64,000 nucleotides of DNA. Source: Nitrospirota bacterium. Lineage in GTDB: Bacteria; Nitrospirota; Thermodesulfovibrionia; Thermodesulfovibrionales; Dissulfurispiraceae. The notes below the pieces were generated by a model, which saw only the letters and a program-made list of their open reading frames with translations, ran no database searches and was not told the DNA's origin. Shown piece by piece: positions 33,158 through 42,469 of this stretch. The stretch is from the NCBI GenBank assembly GCA_021792185.1, contig JAJYVD010000007.1, positions 1-64,000 on the forward strand, written 5' to 3'. Made by a program: the position numbers and the translations under genes. Within the stretch, counting starts at the first letter, position 1. The number at the start of each line of letters is the position of its first letter.

Positions 33158-34546
33158 TCAAATAAGCCTGTACTCCTTGAGTTTTTTATAAAGAGTATTT
33201 CTGTTGATCCCCAGAACCTTTGCGGCACGCACCTGATTGCCGTTGGTCTCCTTCATGACAATGCTGAAAAGCGCCTTTTCGACTTCTGATACGACGGTCT
33301 CGTAGAGGTCGGAGTTTTCGATCTTCTTCATCTTATCGAGAAACCCGTTGAGCTTGCCTTCGAGAAATTCTTTTATAGAACACGAGTTGTAATCGTTCGG
33401 GAACATGTCCCTTCTTTCTATAAGGCTTCCCTTGGAGAGAATAGATGCCCTTTTGACGGTGTTTTCGAGTTCCCGCACATTGCCGGGCCAATTATAGCCC
33501 GTGAGTGCTTTCGCAGCATCCTTGGAAAAATCCTTCGGCGGAAGCTCGAATGTCCTGACGGATTCATCGAGAAAATGGCGGGCAAGCGGCAACACATCGT
33601 CATTCCTTTCCCTGAGCGGTGGGAGCTTTATTTCTATGACATTGAACCGGTAATACAGGTCTTCCCTGAAAAGACCGTTTTTCACGCATTCTTTAAGATC
33701 TTTATTTGTGGCTCCTATTATCCTGACATCGGCCTTTATGACCTTGCCGCTTCCGAGGGGACTGTATTCTTGCTCCTGAAGAAAGCGAAGCAGTTTCGCC
33801 TGCAGGTCTATATCGAGTTCCGATATTTCATCGAAAAAAAGAGTTCCGCCGTCGGCAGCCTGGATCTTTCCGGCAGTCTTGCCGACCGCGCCGGTAAAAG
33901 CGCCCCTTTCCCAGCCGAACAACTCCGCCTCCATAAGTTCCTTGGGAATCGATGCGGAATTTATTGCAATAAACGGCCCGAACTTCCTCCTGCTGTTATT
34001 GTGCATAGCCAGCGCGACAAGCTCTTTGCCGGTTCCGCTCTCGCCGGAGATGAGGACGGTCACGTCCTTAGGCGCAACCCGCCCTATATTCTTAAACACC
34101 TTAATCATTCCCTTGGATTTCCCGATTATCCGGAACGGCATGGATTCTTCCTTGCCCTGTCTCAGTTTGAGGAGTTCTTCCCTCATGGCTATATCCCTGA
34201 ATGCCCTTTCGACGGTTATTTTGAGCTCCTCGATGTCAAAGGGTTTTTCGAGGTAGTCGTACGCGCCTTCTTTCATCGCGTCTATGGCGCTCTCCATCCT
34301 TCCGTGAGCCGTAACCATAACTACAAGGGCGTCAGGATTGAATACCCGTATCTCTTTCAGGGCATCCAGGCCGCTGCCGTCCGGAAGCATGAGGTCAAGG
34401 AGTATCAGTTTGACCTTATCGACAGCCTTGATTCCCGACTTGATGTTGGTCTTTGCTTCTATGTCGTAACCGAGCGGTTCGAGCGCCTTTTTGACGACCC
34501 ATATTACGCCGTCATCATCGTCTATTATCAATATTTTTTTATTCAT
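33158..34546 (-). CDS. NtrC-type sigma54-dependent response regulator
   Basis: The 462-residue protein has a receiver (DDDD, KLILLDLMLPDGSG), an AAA+ core with GESGTGKE, EAELFGWERGAFTGA and GGTLFFDEIS, and a Fis HTH ending VLGINRNTLYKKLKEYRLI. The architecture and the paired upstream kinase match NtrC itself, so nitrogen regulation is plausible but not shown. It overlaps the kinase gene by 4 nt (ATGA). Confidence 0.93.
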   Translation of the reverse strand: MNKKILIIDDDDGVIWVVKKALEPLGYDIEAKTNIKSGIKAVDKVKLILLDLMLPDGSGLDALKEIRVFNPDALVVMVTAHGRMESAIDAMKEGAYDYLEKPFDIEELKITVERAFRDIAMREELLKLRQGKEESMPFRIIGKSKGMIKVFKNIGRVAPKDVTVLISGESGTGKELVALAMHNNSRRKFGPFIAINSASIPKELMEAELFGWERGAFTGAVGKTAGKIQAADGGTLFFDEISELDIDLQAKLLRFLQEQEYSPLGSGKVIKADVRIIGATNKDLKECVKNGLFREDLYYRFNVIEIKLPPLRERNDDVLPLARHFLDESVRTFELPPKDFSKDAAKALTGYNWPGNVRELENTVKRASILSKGSLIERRDMFPNDYNSCSIKEFLEGKLNGFLDKMKKIENSDLYETVVSEVEKALFSIVMKETNGNQVRAAKVLGINRNTLYKKLKEYRLI

Positions 34547-35646
34547 TGCGCTTGTCTGTTGTTTAAAACCTGAAGGGGAAGATATACGCTGAACGTCGAA
34601 CCTTCTCCTTCCCTGCTTTTGACCTTTATAATGCCCCCGTGGTCTTTTATTATCTTTTTCGATAATGAAAGGCCGAGGCCGCTGCCCCCGTCCTTTTTTG
34701 TATAAAACGGAAGAAATATCCTGTTAAGCTCATCCCTCGGCATGCCGGAGCCGCTGTCCTCTATGTTTATTACCAGCCATCTCTGTTTTTTTCTCCCGGC
34801 ATTCTTTCTGCCCGCTCCCCTGCTCTCATAGATTACCATATATTCTTCAGAAGGTCTCGTGGATATATGCAAAAGCCTATTCCGCGACGATTTCATCGCC
34901 TCAACAGCATTCTTGAGCAGGTTAATAAAGACCTGCAGCAGCTTGCTTTCGTCGCCCGCGATGCTCGGAAGGCTCGGATCGTATAATTTGGTGATCATGA
35001 TCTTTTTCTTTTCAATGTCGGCCCTCATCACCTTCAGCGCATGTTCTATCACCTCATGGACGTTCAACTGATTGAGAACAGGCCTTCTCGTCATTGTGAG
35101 ATAACTGTGCAAAACGGCATTGAGCCTGTCAGCCTCTTTCAATATCAGTCCCACGCACTCGGCAGCCTCGGCGTTCACGGCGCCTGAATTCAATATCTGG
35201 GCGGCCCCCTTTATGCCGCTCAAGGGGTTCTTTATCTCATGGGCGACCGAGCCGAGCAGATAAAGAAGCGAATCGAAATGGTAATCCTCGCGCTCGGTCA
35301 GAGAAAGGTTTTCCCTTATGCAGAGCAGCGCGCCTTCGAGCCTGTTGTCGATATAAAACGGCGAGAGGTTGAGATCTATGTTTGCCGCCCGGCCGATATC
35401 CACTTCCATTTCCTTATAATTAAACGAACGACCTTCGTCTATCGTTTTCTTTACGAGCATTACGATATCTTCCGCATCCGGAAACAAATCCTTGAACCGG
35501 ATGTGTTTTATCTCTTTGTAACTCCTGCCTATAAACTCCTCGCCGGCCTTATTCGTGAAGACAAGCCTGCCTTTTTCGTCGAACAGGAAAACACCTTCAT
35601 CGAGATTATTGACTACAGCCTCAAGAGACACCATGAAATACAGCAT
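34543..35646 (-). CDS. NtrB-like PAS histidine kinase
   Basis: This kinase of about 367 residues has a PAS domain (about 8-115), a HisKA domain with GSVAHEIKNPLSGIKGAAQI and HATPase_c with EDSGSGMP and GGSGLGLSLSKKI. No clear membrane helix is present, as in NtrB/GlnL. ATG 35646 is preferred; a TTG at 35664 extends it. It lies between nadD and its response regulator on the same strand. A nitrogen-sensing role is inferred from architecture only. Confidence 0.9.
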   Translation of the reverse strand: MLYFMVSLEAVVNNLDEGVFLFDEKGRLVFTNKAGEEFIGRSYKEIKHIRFKDLFPDAEDIVMLVKKTIDEGRSFNYKEMEVDIGRAANIDLNLSPFYIDNRLEGALLCIRENLSLTEREDYHFDSLLYLLGSVAHEIKNPLSGIKGAAQILNSGAVNAEAAECVGLILKEADRLNAVLHSYLTMTRRPVLNQLNVHEVIEHALKVMRADIEKKKIMITKLYDPSLPSIAGDESKLLQVFINLLKNAVEAMKSSRNRLLHISTRPSEEYMVIYESRGAGRKNAGRKKQRWLVINIEDSGSGMPRDELNRIFLPFYTKKDGGSGLGLSLSKKIIKDHGGIIKVKSREGEGSTFSVYLPLQVLNNRQAQ

Positions 35647-35672
35647 AAAACAGGCCGCAGGCAATAGGCAAG

Positions 35673-36302
35673 TTATTGCCTGTATAGATCATGGCCGTAT
35701 ATATACCTTTCAACCGGTTCCGGCAAAAGGTATTTTATGCTCAGCCCTTCCCTCAAAAGCCTCCTTATCTCTGTTGACGATATATCCATTGGCGTAACCT
35801 GAACGGGAATGACCTTCTTGCCGCTCACTAACCTCAAAAAATCTTCGCCTGCCCTTTGACCATCTTCTATATACGGCGACTTCGCGACATCCGCCATATC
35901 GAAGCCGGGCCTTGTCACCAGTATAAAATCCACCATACTCATGAGCACATCCGGCAGCCACCAATTAGGCATATCCATAAAGGCATCTACACCGAGTATA
36001 AAGAAAAGTTCGTCCTCCGGATAAATCTCGCGCAGCCTCTGAATGGTGTTTACCGTATATGATTTTTCTTCCTGCCTTAATTCGACATCCGAAACGACAA
36101 AATCCACATTCGAATCCGTGGCGAGCTTTGTCATTATATACCGGTGCGAGGCGTCTATCGTATCCGCGGTCTTAAGGGGAGGATTGCCCGACGGCACAAA
36201 AACAACCTTATCGAGACCCGCTTTATCCCTCGTCTCTTCGGCAGCCCGCAAATGTCCGAAATGAATGGGATTGAATGTGCCGCCAAGGATTCCAAGTTTC
36301 AT
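35673..36302 (-). CDS. nadD: Nicotinate-nucleotide adenylyltransferase
   Basis: The 209-residue nucleotidyltransferase has GILGGTFNPIHFGHL with the (T/H)xGH motif and the late DISSTEIRRLLREG (ISSTxxR). It adenylates nicotinate mononucleotide in NAD synthesis. The usual rsfS neighbour is absent. Instead a kinase/regulator pair follows and an unknown gene plus proA precede, with a microrepeat hairpin just upstream. Confidence 0.96.
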   Translation of the reverse strand: MKLGILGGTFNPIHFGHLRAAEETRDKAGLDKVVFVPSGNPPLKTADTIDASHRYIMTKLATDSNVDFVVSDVELRQEEKSYTVNTIQRLREIYPEDELFFILGVDAFMDMPNWWLPDVLMSMVDFILVTRPGFDMADVAKSPYIEDGQRAGEDFLRLVSGKKVIPVQVTPMDISSTEIRRLLREGLSIKYLLPEPVERYIYGHDLYRQ

Positions 36303-36385
36303 AATAACTACAGGCTAAGGTCGAGGTTGAGGTTAAGGATAAAAAGCAAAGCCTGTTTAATTCTTAGCCTTAGCCTTAACCTTTC
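36303..36385. repeat. Intergenic microrepeat hairpin (AAGGTTAAGG type)
   Basis: GGCTAAGGTCGAGGTTGAGG and GTTAAGGAT units face TTAGCCTTAGCCTTAACC. It lies between an unknown gene and nadD. Confidence 0.7.
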
Positions 36386-36387
36386 CT

Positions 36388-36666
36388 TTATAGCCCCATT
36401 TTCTCCAATGCGTCTTCTCCCCGCGTCCTCGATGCAGGGGCTTCTTCCGGGAGATAAAGCATTACCCCTCCCTTCACCGGCCTTATCACTATCTTGCCTT
36501 CCGCTGCAAGCTGGTTGGTTGTCTTTATAGGGTCTTCCCCCTCGAAATATTTCTTAAACGCGTCGTTAAAACCGGAATATACCGTGTGTATACCCTTATA
36601 CCCGTCTTTCCTCAGGCTCACTATCGCCTTTTTTACAAACTCTTCGGAACTCAATTTTTCGGACAT
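36388..36666 (-). CDS. Hypothetical protein, winged-helix-like
   Basis: Not recognised. The 92-residue product contains EEFVKKAIVSLRKDGYKGIH, a YSGFNDAFKKYFEGEDPIKT segment and a beta-hairpin-like stretch KIVIRPVKGGVMLYLPEE. The helix-helix-helix-hairpin order resembles a small winged-helix domain. It has a good AGGAGG site and sits between proA and nadD, so it is likely expressed with them. Confidence 0.75.
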   Translation of the reverse strand: MSEKLSSEEFVKKAIVSLRKDGYKGIHTVYSGFNDAFKKYFEGEDPIKTTNQLAAEGKIVIRPVKGGVMLYLPEEAPASRTRGEDALEKMGL

Positions 36667-36702
36667 AACTCCCTCCTTTGTCCCCTTGATTTGTATCTAT
36701 AA

Positions 36703-37959
36703 TTATTCTCTAAGTTGGCCGCTCCCCAATACTATGAACTTCGTGCAGGTCAATTCTTCGAGTCCCATCGGCCCCCGCGCGTGTATCTTATCGGTCGATA
36801 TTCCTATTTCAGCGCCGAGCCCGAACTGGAATCCGTCATTCAGTCTGGTCGATGCATTAACCAACACCGCAGAGGAATCGACCTCCCTCAAAAACCTCAT
36901 GGCCCTGTCGTAATTCATGGTGACTATGGAATCGGAATGCGCGGAGCCGTATTTCGCGATGTGATCCATCGCGTCGTCCATATTCTTTACGACCTTCACA
37001 TTTAATACAAGGTCGAGATATTCGTTATGAAAGTCTTCTTCCTTTACCCCCTCAATATCCGGATATATGGCCATAGTCTTCGGACAGCCCTTTAATGCGA
37101 CCCCGGCGTCTTTAAACCTCTTAAGCATCTTTGGTAAAAAAAACCCGGCAACGGCTTCGTCAACGAGCATTGTCTCCATCGCGTTGCAGGTTCCGGGCCT
37201 CTGCACCTTTGCATTAAAGCATATATCTTCGGCCATGCCAAGATCCGCATCCCTGTCCACAAAAACATGGCAGACACCTTTGTAATGTTTAAGCACGGGA
37301 ATCCTCGAATTCTCGGTAACCGTCCTTATAAGCCCCTCTCCGCCGCGCGGAATTATAAGATCTACTATACCCTCGAGCTTCAACATCTCCATGACCGCTT
37401 CCCTGTCAGGGATGTCTATAAAAGTAACAGCGCCTTCATGAATGCCTTCGGCCTTAGCGACATCCCTGAGGATGCCGACAACCGCCCTGTTGGAATTGAT
37501 CGCCTCCGAGCCGCCGCGCAGTATGACCGCATTCCCGGCCTTAAGGCACAGGCTTGTCGCGTCCGCCGTGACATTCGGACGCGCCTCATAGATTATCCCG
37601 ATAACTCCTATCGGAACCCTCATCCTGCCTACAGTCATGCCGTTTGGACGCCGCCACATCTTTGTTATTTCGCCCGCGGGGTCGGGCAGTTGGGCTACCT
37701 CTACAAGCCCCTGCGCCATCTCATCAATGCGCTTTTCATTAAGGGTCAGCCTGTCTATCATCGCCTTGGAGAGCCCTTTCTTTTCAGCGTATTCTATATC
37801 CTTCTTATTCTCCGAGACGAGTTCTCCGGCCCTGTCCTTAAGCGCCGCTGCCATTTTTATAAGGGCTGCGTTCTTCTGTGCCGATGATGCCCTTGCAAGG
37901 CTTCTTGCGCCTTCCTTCGCTTCCTTTGCCTTTGCAAGAACAAACTGCTTTATATCCAT
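36703..37959 (-). CDS. proA: Gamma-glutamyl phosphate reductase
   Basis: The 418-residue aldehyde-dehydrogenase-fold enzyme has GVIGIIYEARPNVTADATSL, CLKAGNAVILRGGSEA and the catalytic Cys region KVQRPGTCNAMETMLVD. It reduces gamma-glutamyl phosphate to the semialdehyde in proline synthesis. proB is not adjacent. The start follows GGAGGTTGT, and a microrepeat hairpin lies upstream. Confidence 0.97.
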   Translation of the reverse strand: MDIKQFVLAKAKEAKEGARSLARASSAQKNAALIKMAAALKDRAGELVSENKKDIEYAEKKGLSKAMIDRLTLNEKRIDEMAQGLVEVAQLPDPAGEITKMWRRPNGMTVGRMRVPIGVIGIIYEARPNVTADATSLCLKAGNAVILRGGSEAINSNRAVVGILRDVAKAEGIHEGAVTFIDIPDREAVMEMLKLEGIVDLIIPRGGEGLIRTVTENSRIPVLKHYKGVCHVFVDRDADLGMAEDICFNAKVQRPGTCNAMETMLVDEAVAGFFLPKMLKRFKDAGVALKGCPKTMAIYPDIEGVKEEDFHNEYLDLVLNVKVVKNMDDAMDHIAKYGSAHSDSIVTMNYDRAMRFLREVDSSAVLVNASTRLNDGFQFGLGAEIGISTDKIHARGPMGLEELTCTKFIVLGSGQLRE

Positions 37960-37977
37960 ACAACCTCCGCCTTTAAA

Positions 37978-38035
37978 ACAGGTTAAGGAATGATTAGTTT
38001 TTTTCTAAACCTTAACCTCAACCTTGACCTGTTTT
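37978..38035. repeat. Intergenic microrepeat hairpin (AAGGTTAAGG type)
   Basis: CAGGTTAAGGAATGATTAG faces CTAAACCTTAACC and two further repeat units, ending in CAACCTTGACCTG. It lies upstream of proA, downstream of the LivK-type gene's end. Confidence 0.7.
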
Positions 38036-38110
38036 TAATTATCCTCGAAATGAGTTTTAAAATCAATAAATTTTTAAGGGCCTGAGACACGCTGCCGTGT
38101 TGTATATTAG

Positions 38111-39226
38111 TTACGGCTTCCAGTATTCCTCGAATTTGCCGTTCTTAGTGGTCCAGATGACATATGGAGAGCCTGCCACGTCTCCCTTTTCGGTAAACTT
38201 AACTTTTCCGAGCGCCCCGGAAAACTCCATGGAATGAAGCTTTTCTATAACAACCTTCCCGTCCGTAGTGCCCGATTCTTTTATGGCGGCAAGGAGAATA
38301 TTCATCGCCTCATACGCGTATATTGAATACGGACCGAGTTCTCCGAATTTACCGTTATATTTTTCTATAAAACCCTTTGCCGCTGGAATATTCTTCGGAT
38401 CCGGACTGAATGTTAGATATGTGCCTTCGGCAGCCTTGTCTCCTGCTATTTCAACAAACTTCGGGTCGATGCTGCCGTCCCCGCTCATGAAGGGCACAAT
38501 CATGTTTATCTCGCGGGACTGTTTTACAAGGAGTCCGGTCTCAGGATAAATGCCTCCGAAATATATGAGGTCGGGCTTTTTTTCTTTAATAGATGTAAGC
38601 ACTGTCTTGAAATCCTTGTCTCCCTGCGTTATGCCCCCGTAATAAACGATCTCTGCCGCGCTTCCGAGATGCTTTTTGAACTCATCAGCAAGTCCCTGTC
38701 CGTATGTGGTCTTGTCGTGGATTATAGCCACCTTTTTTATCTTGAGTTTATCTTTTGCAAAATCCGCGCCTACCTTGCCCTGCTGGTCGTCCCTGCCGCA
38801 GACCCTGAAAACGCCCCTGTATCCCCTCTCTGTAAGCTGCGGGTTTGTGGAAGCCGGGGTTATCATCGGAATGCCCGCCCTGTTATAAACATCCGAGGCC
38901 GGGATCGAACAGCTTGAATTAAAATGGCCGATTATACCGACCGCTCCTTCATTGACGACCTTGTTAGCCACAGACACCGCTTGTTTGGGATCAGCCGCGT
39001 CGTCTCCGACTATTATTTCTATTTTTTTGCCGAGGACGCCGCCCTTAGCGTTCCATTCCTCCATCGCGATGGTCACGCCGTTTTTGAAGTCTGTGCCCAT
39101 CTTTGCCTGAGCGCCTGTCATGGGCCCGGCTATTCCGACCTTAATTACATCCTCTTTCTTTTTACAGCCTGCAAATAAAACTACCAACGATAAAACCACT
39201 GCCAAAAAAATGATAAATCGCCTCAT
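38111..39226 (-). CDS. LivJ/K-type substrate-binding lipoprotein
   Basis: The 371-residue protein has a lipoprotein signal (VVLFAGC lipobox) and a type 1 periplasmic binding fold (VGIAGPMTGAQAKMGTDFKN, DDAADPKQAVSVANK, GHFNSSCSIPASDVY, PMITPASTNPQLTERGYRGV). Family members bind branched-chain amino acids or other small acids for LivHMGF transporters. No permease or ATPase gene is next to it, so it may serve a transporter elsewhere. AGGAGG precedes the start. Confidence 0.92.
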   Translation of the reverse strand: MRRFIIFLAVVLSLVVLFAGCKKKEDVIKVGIAGPMTGAQAKMGTDFKNGVTIAMEEWNAKGGVLGKKIEIIVGDDAADPKQAVSVANKVVNEGAVGIIGHFNSSCSIPASDVYNRAGIPMITPASTNPQLTERGYRGVFRVCGRDDQQGKVGADFAKDKLKIKKVAIIHDKTTYGQGLADEFKKHLGSAAEIVYYGGITQGDKDFKTVLTSIKEKKPDLIYFGGIYPETGLLVKQSREINMIVPFMSGDGSIDPKFVEIAGDKAAEGTYLTFSPDPKNIPAAKGFIEKYNGKFGELGPYSIYAYEAMNILLAAIKESGTTDGKVVIEKLHSMEFSGALGKVKFTEKGDVAGSPYVIWTTKNGKFEEYWKP

Positions 39227-39250
39227 TCCCTAACCTCCTATATAAGTGAT

Positions 39251-39404
39251 AGCAGATGTGCTGAAAAGCCTTTTGTCTACGATACCTTATTAAGAACCCT
39301 CCCGCTATTTAAAGGCAATTTCAGTATTACCTCTCCATTAAACTTAACTGCAATCGACTATAATTAATCCCATCGTTTACAAAAGGCTTTGAGGCATATT
39401 TGCT
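39251..39404 (+). repeat. Structured repeat family 1, copy 1
   Basis: This 154-bp element has arms AGCAGATGTG and CATATTTGCT (paired with two G-U) that continue into GCCTTTTGT/ACAAAAGGC. The core AACCCTCC...TTTAAAGGCAATTTCAG is shared with copies 2 and 3. It lies between thiE and the LivK-type gene. Confidence 0.75.
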
Positions 39405-39406
39405 GT

Positions 39407-40018
39407 TCATAAACCCTTTGCAATCCGGGATAAAAATTTTTCAGCATTCTCTTTTATATTCCCTTTATTCCCTTTCATGAGCCCCGACGAAACTGCAACT
39501 CCATAGCACCCCGTTTCAAACACCGGCTTTACGTTATCCGCATTTATACCGCCTATCGCTATCACAGGAATTTTAACGGATTGTTTTACTTCTCTGAGGG
39601 CATCGATCCCCTGCAATATCACATCCTCTTTCGTTGCCGTAGGAAAGATAGAGCCGAACCCGATATAATCCGCGCCTTCCTTTTCGGCCTCCGCTGCTTC
39701 AGCTATGTTATGCGTCGATACGCCGATAATCTTACTGCCCATTATTTTTCTTGCTTCTTTTATTGGAAGGTCGTCCTGCCCCAGATGCACGCCGTCCGCA
39801 CCGACGGCAAGGGCTATGTCCGCATAATCATTCACGATAAAACAGGCGTCAAACTCTTTCGTAATCTCTCTCAGTTTCCGCGCGTCATGGAACATCTCTC
39901 TTCTTGTCCTGTTTTTTTCGCGGTACTGAATCCATTTTACGCCTGCTTTTAGAAGTACGGGAACCGCATTTTCAATGCCGCCGGAATCCGATATGAAACA
40001 AATACGGTTAAGCCTCAT
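39407..40018 (-). CDS. thiE: Thiamine phosphate synthase
   Basis: This TIM barrel of about 203 residues has WIQYREKNRTRREM, FIVNDYADIALAVGADGVHL, GQDDLP, IGVSTHN, YIGFGSIFPTATK and VIAIGGINADNV. It joins HMP-PP and thiazole phosphate to thiamine phosphate. ATG 40018 lies inside the accC 3' end, an 11-nt overlap suggesting coupling. It is the last gene of the long leftward operon. Confidence 0.95.
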   Translation of the reverse strand: MRLNRICFISDSGGIENAVPVLLKAGVKWIQYREKNRTRREMFHDARKLREITKEFDACFIVNDYADIALAVGADGVHLGQDDLPIKEARKIMGSKIIGVSTHNIAEAAEAEKEGADYIGFGSIFPTATKEDVILQGIDALREVKQSVKIPVIAIGGINADNVKPVFETGCYGVAVSSGLMKGNKGNIKENAEKFLSRIAKGL

Positions 40019-41438
40019 CAATGCCGGCGGCCGCTTCCGACAGTTTATTACCGTTCTTATGGCCGTTGCCGTTACCGTTGTTATTGCCGTTTGTCCGGCC
40101 GTTCATTTTCTCTATGAAGTCGGTATTGAAATTCCCTTTTATGAAATCGGGGTGGTTGAGCACTTTTTTATGGAAAGGGATTGTGGTCTTTATTCCCTCG
40201 ATGATGAATTCATCCAGCGCCCTTTTCATTTTCACGATGGCCTCTTCCCTGTTCCTGCCGCGGACTATCAGTTTCGCGATCATCGAATCATATTGGGACG
40301 GAACAACCCATCCGGCGTAGGCGGCGGTATCTACCCTCACTCCGGGGCCGCCGGAAGGCGAGAAAAACGTCAGTTTTCCGGGGGAGGGAATAAAGCGCTC
40401 CGGATCTTCCGCATTTATCCTGCATTCTATGACATGCCCGGAGGGTTTAATCTGATTCTGCCTGTATGACAACGGGAAGCCGGCTGCTATGCGTATCTGT
40501 TCCTTTATGATGTCGATGCCGGTAAGTTCCTCGGTAATGGCATGTTCCACCTGAACCCTCGTGTTTACTTCCATGAAATAGATATTTTGGTCTTGATCCA
40601 CGATGAATTCAATGGTTCCTACGTTTTGGTATTTCATTGCCTTTGCGGCCTTAACGGCAAGTTCGCCTATCCTTTTGCGGAATTTTTCGGTGGAGATAGG
40701 CGAAGGCGCCTCTTCTATCAGTTTTTGATGTCTTCTTTGAACGGAGCAGTCGCGCTCTCCAAGGTGAACGATATTGCCTTTGCCGTCCGAGATTATCTGG
40801 ACTTCGATATGCCGTATCGAAGGAAGATATTTTTCAACGTATACCTCGCTGTTGCCGAATGCGGCGAGGGATTCACGCTGCGCCATGTGAAATGCCTGAG
40901 AAAGCTCGCCGTCCTCCCTCACAATTCTCATGCCGCGGCCGCCTCCTCCGGCAGACGCCTTTATAATGACCGGAAATCCTATTTTTTTTGCCGTCTTCAA
41001 TACCGCATCTTCCGACGCAACCGGGCCGTCGCTGCCCGGAACAACAGGAATGCCGCGCCGCTTAAGCACCTGGCGCGCCTTTGCCTTATCGCCTCCGATC
41101 CTTATGTTTTCCGGGGTCGGGCCTATGAACGTAATGCCCGATGTGGCGCATGCCTCTGCAAACTGCGGATTCTCGGATAAAAACCCGTATCCGGGATGGA
41201 TCGCCTCTGAGTCGGTGACTTCCGCGGCGCTTAATATAGCCGGTATATTCAGATAGCTGTGCTTTGAACTTGCGGGACCTATGCAAATCGACTCGTCAGC
41301 GAGCCGTACATGGAGGGCATCCTTTTCTATGTCGGAAAATACGGCTACAGTCTTAATGCCGAGTTCCCTGCACGCGCGGATAATCCTTACGGCTATTTCA
41401 CCGCGATTGGCTATAAGTATTTTTTTGAAAAGATTCAT
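40008..41438 (-). CDS. accC: Acetyl-CoA carboxylase, biotin carboxylase subunit
   Basis: The 476-residue protein has ATP-grasp motifs (KASAGGGGRGMRIV, HIEVQIISDGKGNIVHLGER, FMEVNTRVQVEHAITE) and follows accB. It carboxylates biotin on AccB for fatty acid synthesis. Beyond the normal end at about 445 it has an Asn/Gly-rich extension (TNGNNNGNGNGHKNGNK) encoded by a short tandem repeat, absent from typical AccC. The end overlaps thiE. Confidence 0.96.
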   Translation of the reverse strand: MNLFKKILIANRGEIAVRIIRACRELGIKTVAVFSDIEKDALHVRLADESICIGPASSKHSYLNIPAILSAAEVTDSEAIHPGYGFLSENPQFAEACATSGITFIGPTPENIRIGGDKAKARQVLKRRGIPVVPGSDGPVASEDAVLKTAKKIGFPVIIKASAGGGGRGMRIVREDGELSQAFHMAQRESLAAFGNSEVYVEKYLPSIRHIEVQIISDGKGNIVHLGERDCSVQRRHQKLIEEAPSPISTEKFRKRIGELAVKAAKAMKYQNVGTIEFIVDQDQNIYFMEVNTRVQVEHAITEELTGIDIIKEQIRIAAGFPLSYRQNQIKPSGHVIECRINAEDPERFIPSPGKLTFFSPSGGPGVRVDTAAYAGWVVPSQYDSMIAKLIVRGRNREEAIVKMKRALDEFIIEGIKTTIPFHKKVLNHPDFIKGNFNTDFIEKMNGRTNGNNNGNGNGHKNGNKLSEAAAGIDEA

Positions 41439-41446
41439 GCCTTCAC

Positions 41447-41887
41447 CTAACCTATAGGTTCCACTAAGAAAAGGGGCTCGCCGTACTCCACCGGGTGTCC
41501 GTTTTCCACGAGAATCCTCGCAACAACACCGTCGGCCTCGCTTTCTATTTCGTTCATCAGTTTCATTGCCTCTATAATGCAGATTACCTGCCCTTTCTTA
41601 ACTCTGGTGCCCACATTAACAAAAGGTTCCACCTCAGGAGAAGCCGCCCTGTAAAACGTTCCTACTATCGGAGAGGTTACGGTAATCAGCCTCCCCTCGG
41701 CTTCCGTCTCTGCGGGCTCTTCCTTTATCTCCTTTTTTTCGTGGACAACGGATTTCTGAATCTCCAGATGACCGAAGAACTTCTCGCGCTTTATCCTTAC
41801 CTTAACCCCGTCTTTCTCCACCTGCAGTTCGGTTATATCGGTATCCTTCAAAAGCCCCATCAATTCCTTTAAATTTTCAAGTTCCAT
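41447..41887 (-). CDS. accB: Biotin carboxyl carrier protein of acetyl-CoA carboxylase
   Basis: The 146-residue protein has an N-terminal helical region, a Glu-rich linker and a biotinyl domain with the EAMKLM motif (biotinyl-lysine Lys109) and [13 protein letters not shown]. It carries CO2 from AccC to the carboxyltransferase. It lies between efp and accC. Confidence 0.97.
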   Translation of the reverse strand: MELENLKELMGLLKDTDITELQVEKDGVKVRIKREKFFGHLEIQKSVVHEKKEIKEEPAETEAEGRLITVTSPIVGTFYRAASPEVEPFVNVGTRVKKGQVICIIEAMKLMNEIESEADGVVARILVENGHPVEYGEPLFLVEPIG

Positions 41888-41897
41888 AATGGCCTCC

Positions 41898-42458
41898 CTA
41901 CTTCACCTTCTCTATATATTCCGATGTCCTTGTATCTATCTTCAATACGTCACCTACCTGAATATGGAAAGGCACCTTGACCACAGCCCCTGTTTCGAGG
42001 GTTGCCGGCTTGCTTCCGCCCGAAGCGGTATCGCCCTTAAACGCAGGCTCTGTTTCGGCCACGGCAAGCTCCACAAACATCGGCGGCTCTACGCTCATAG
42101 GCGCGCCCTTGTAATAAAGGATTTTAACTGTCATATTTTCCTTGATAAACTTTTTCGTATCGTCGAGCTGTGCGGAAGTCAGTGGAATCTGCTCGTATGA
42201 TTCCATGTCCATGAAATAGTGCATGTCATCCTGCTCGTAAAGATATTGCATGTTTTTTTCTTCAAGGCTCGGCGCTTCGAATTTCTCGCCCGACCTGAAA
42301 GTATCTTCGAGGACACTGCCTGTCCTGAGACTTTTCAGCTTTGTCCGCACCACGGCGCCGCCGCGTCCCATCTTTACATGCTGAAAGTCGACAATCTCGC
42401 AAGGATCTCCTTTGTATTCTATTTTTTTACCTTTCCTGAAGTCTCCGGTGGTAATCAA
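41898..42458 (-). CDS. efp: Elongation factor P
   Basis: The 186-residue three-domain protein starts [16 protein letters not shown]. Its tip loop reads [14 protein letters not shown], with Arg32 where E. coli EF-P has the modified lysine, so it may be of the arginine type or unmodified. It rescues ribosomes stalled at polyproline. TTG 42458 is the start, preceded by AGGAGGTG. It lies in the pepP-efp-accB-accC order common in bacteria. Confidence 0.95.
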   Translation of the reverse strand: MITTGDFRKGKKIEYKGDPCEIVDFQHVKMGRGGAVVRTKLKSLRTGSVLEDTFRSGEKFEAPSLEEKNMQYLYEQDDMHYFMDMESYEQIPLTSAQLDDTKKFIKENMTVKILYYKGAPMSVEPPMFVELAVAETEPAFKGDTASGGSKPATLETGAVVKVPFHIQVGDVLKIDTRTSEYIEKVK

Positions 42459-42469
42459 TACCGCACCTC

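Noticed and set aside
32208-38035. AAGGTTAAGG hairpins as a CRISPR array
   Set aside because: Units are six to eight bases without constant repeats or spacers, and no cas gene is present.
39959-40018. TPP riboswitch for thiE
   Set aside because: thiE starts inside accC and no CTGAGA-type thi-box leader is visible.
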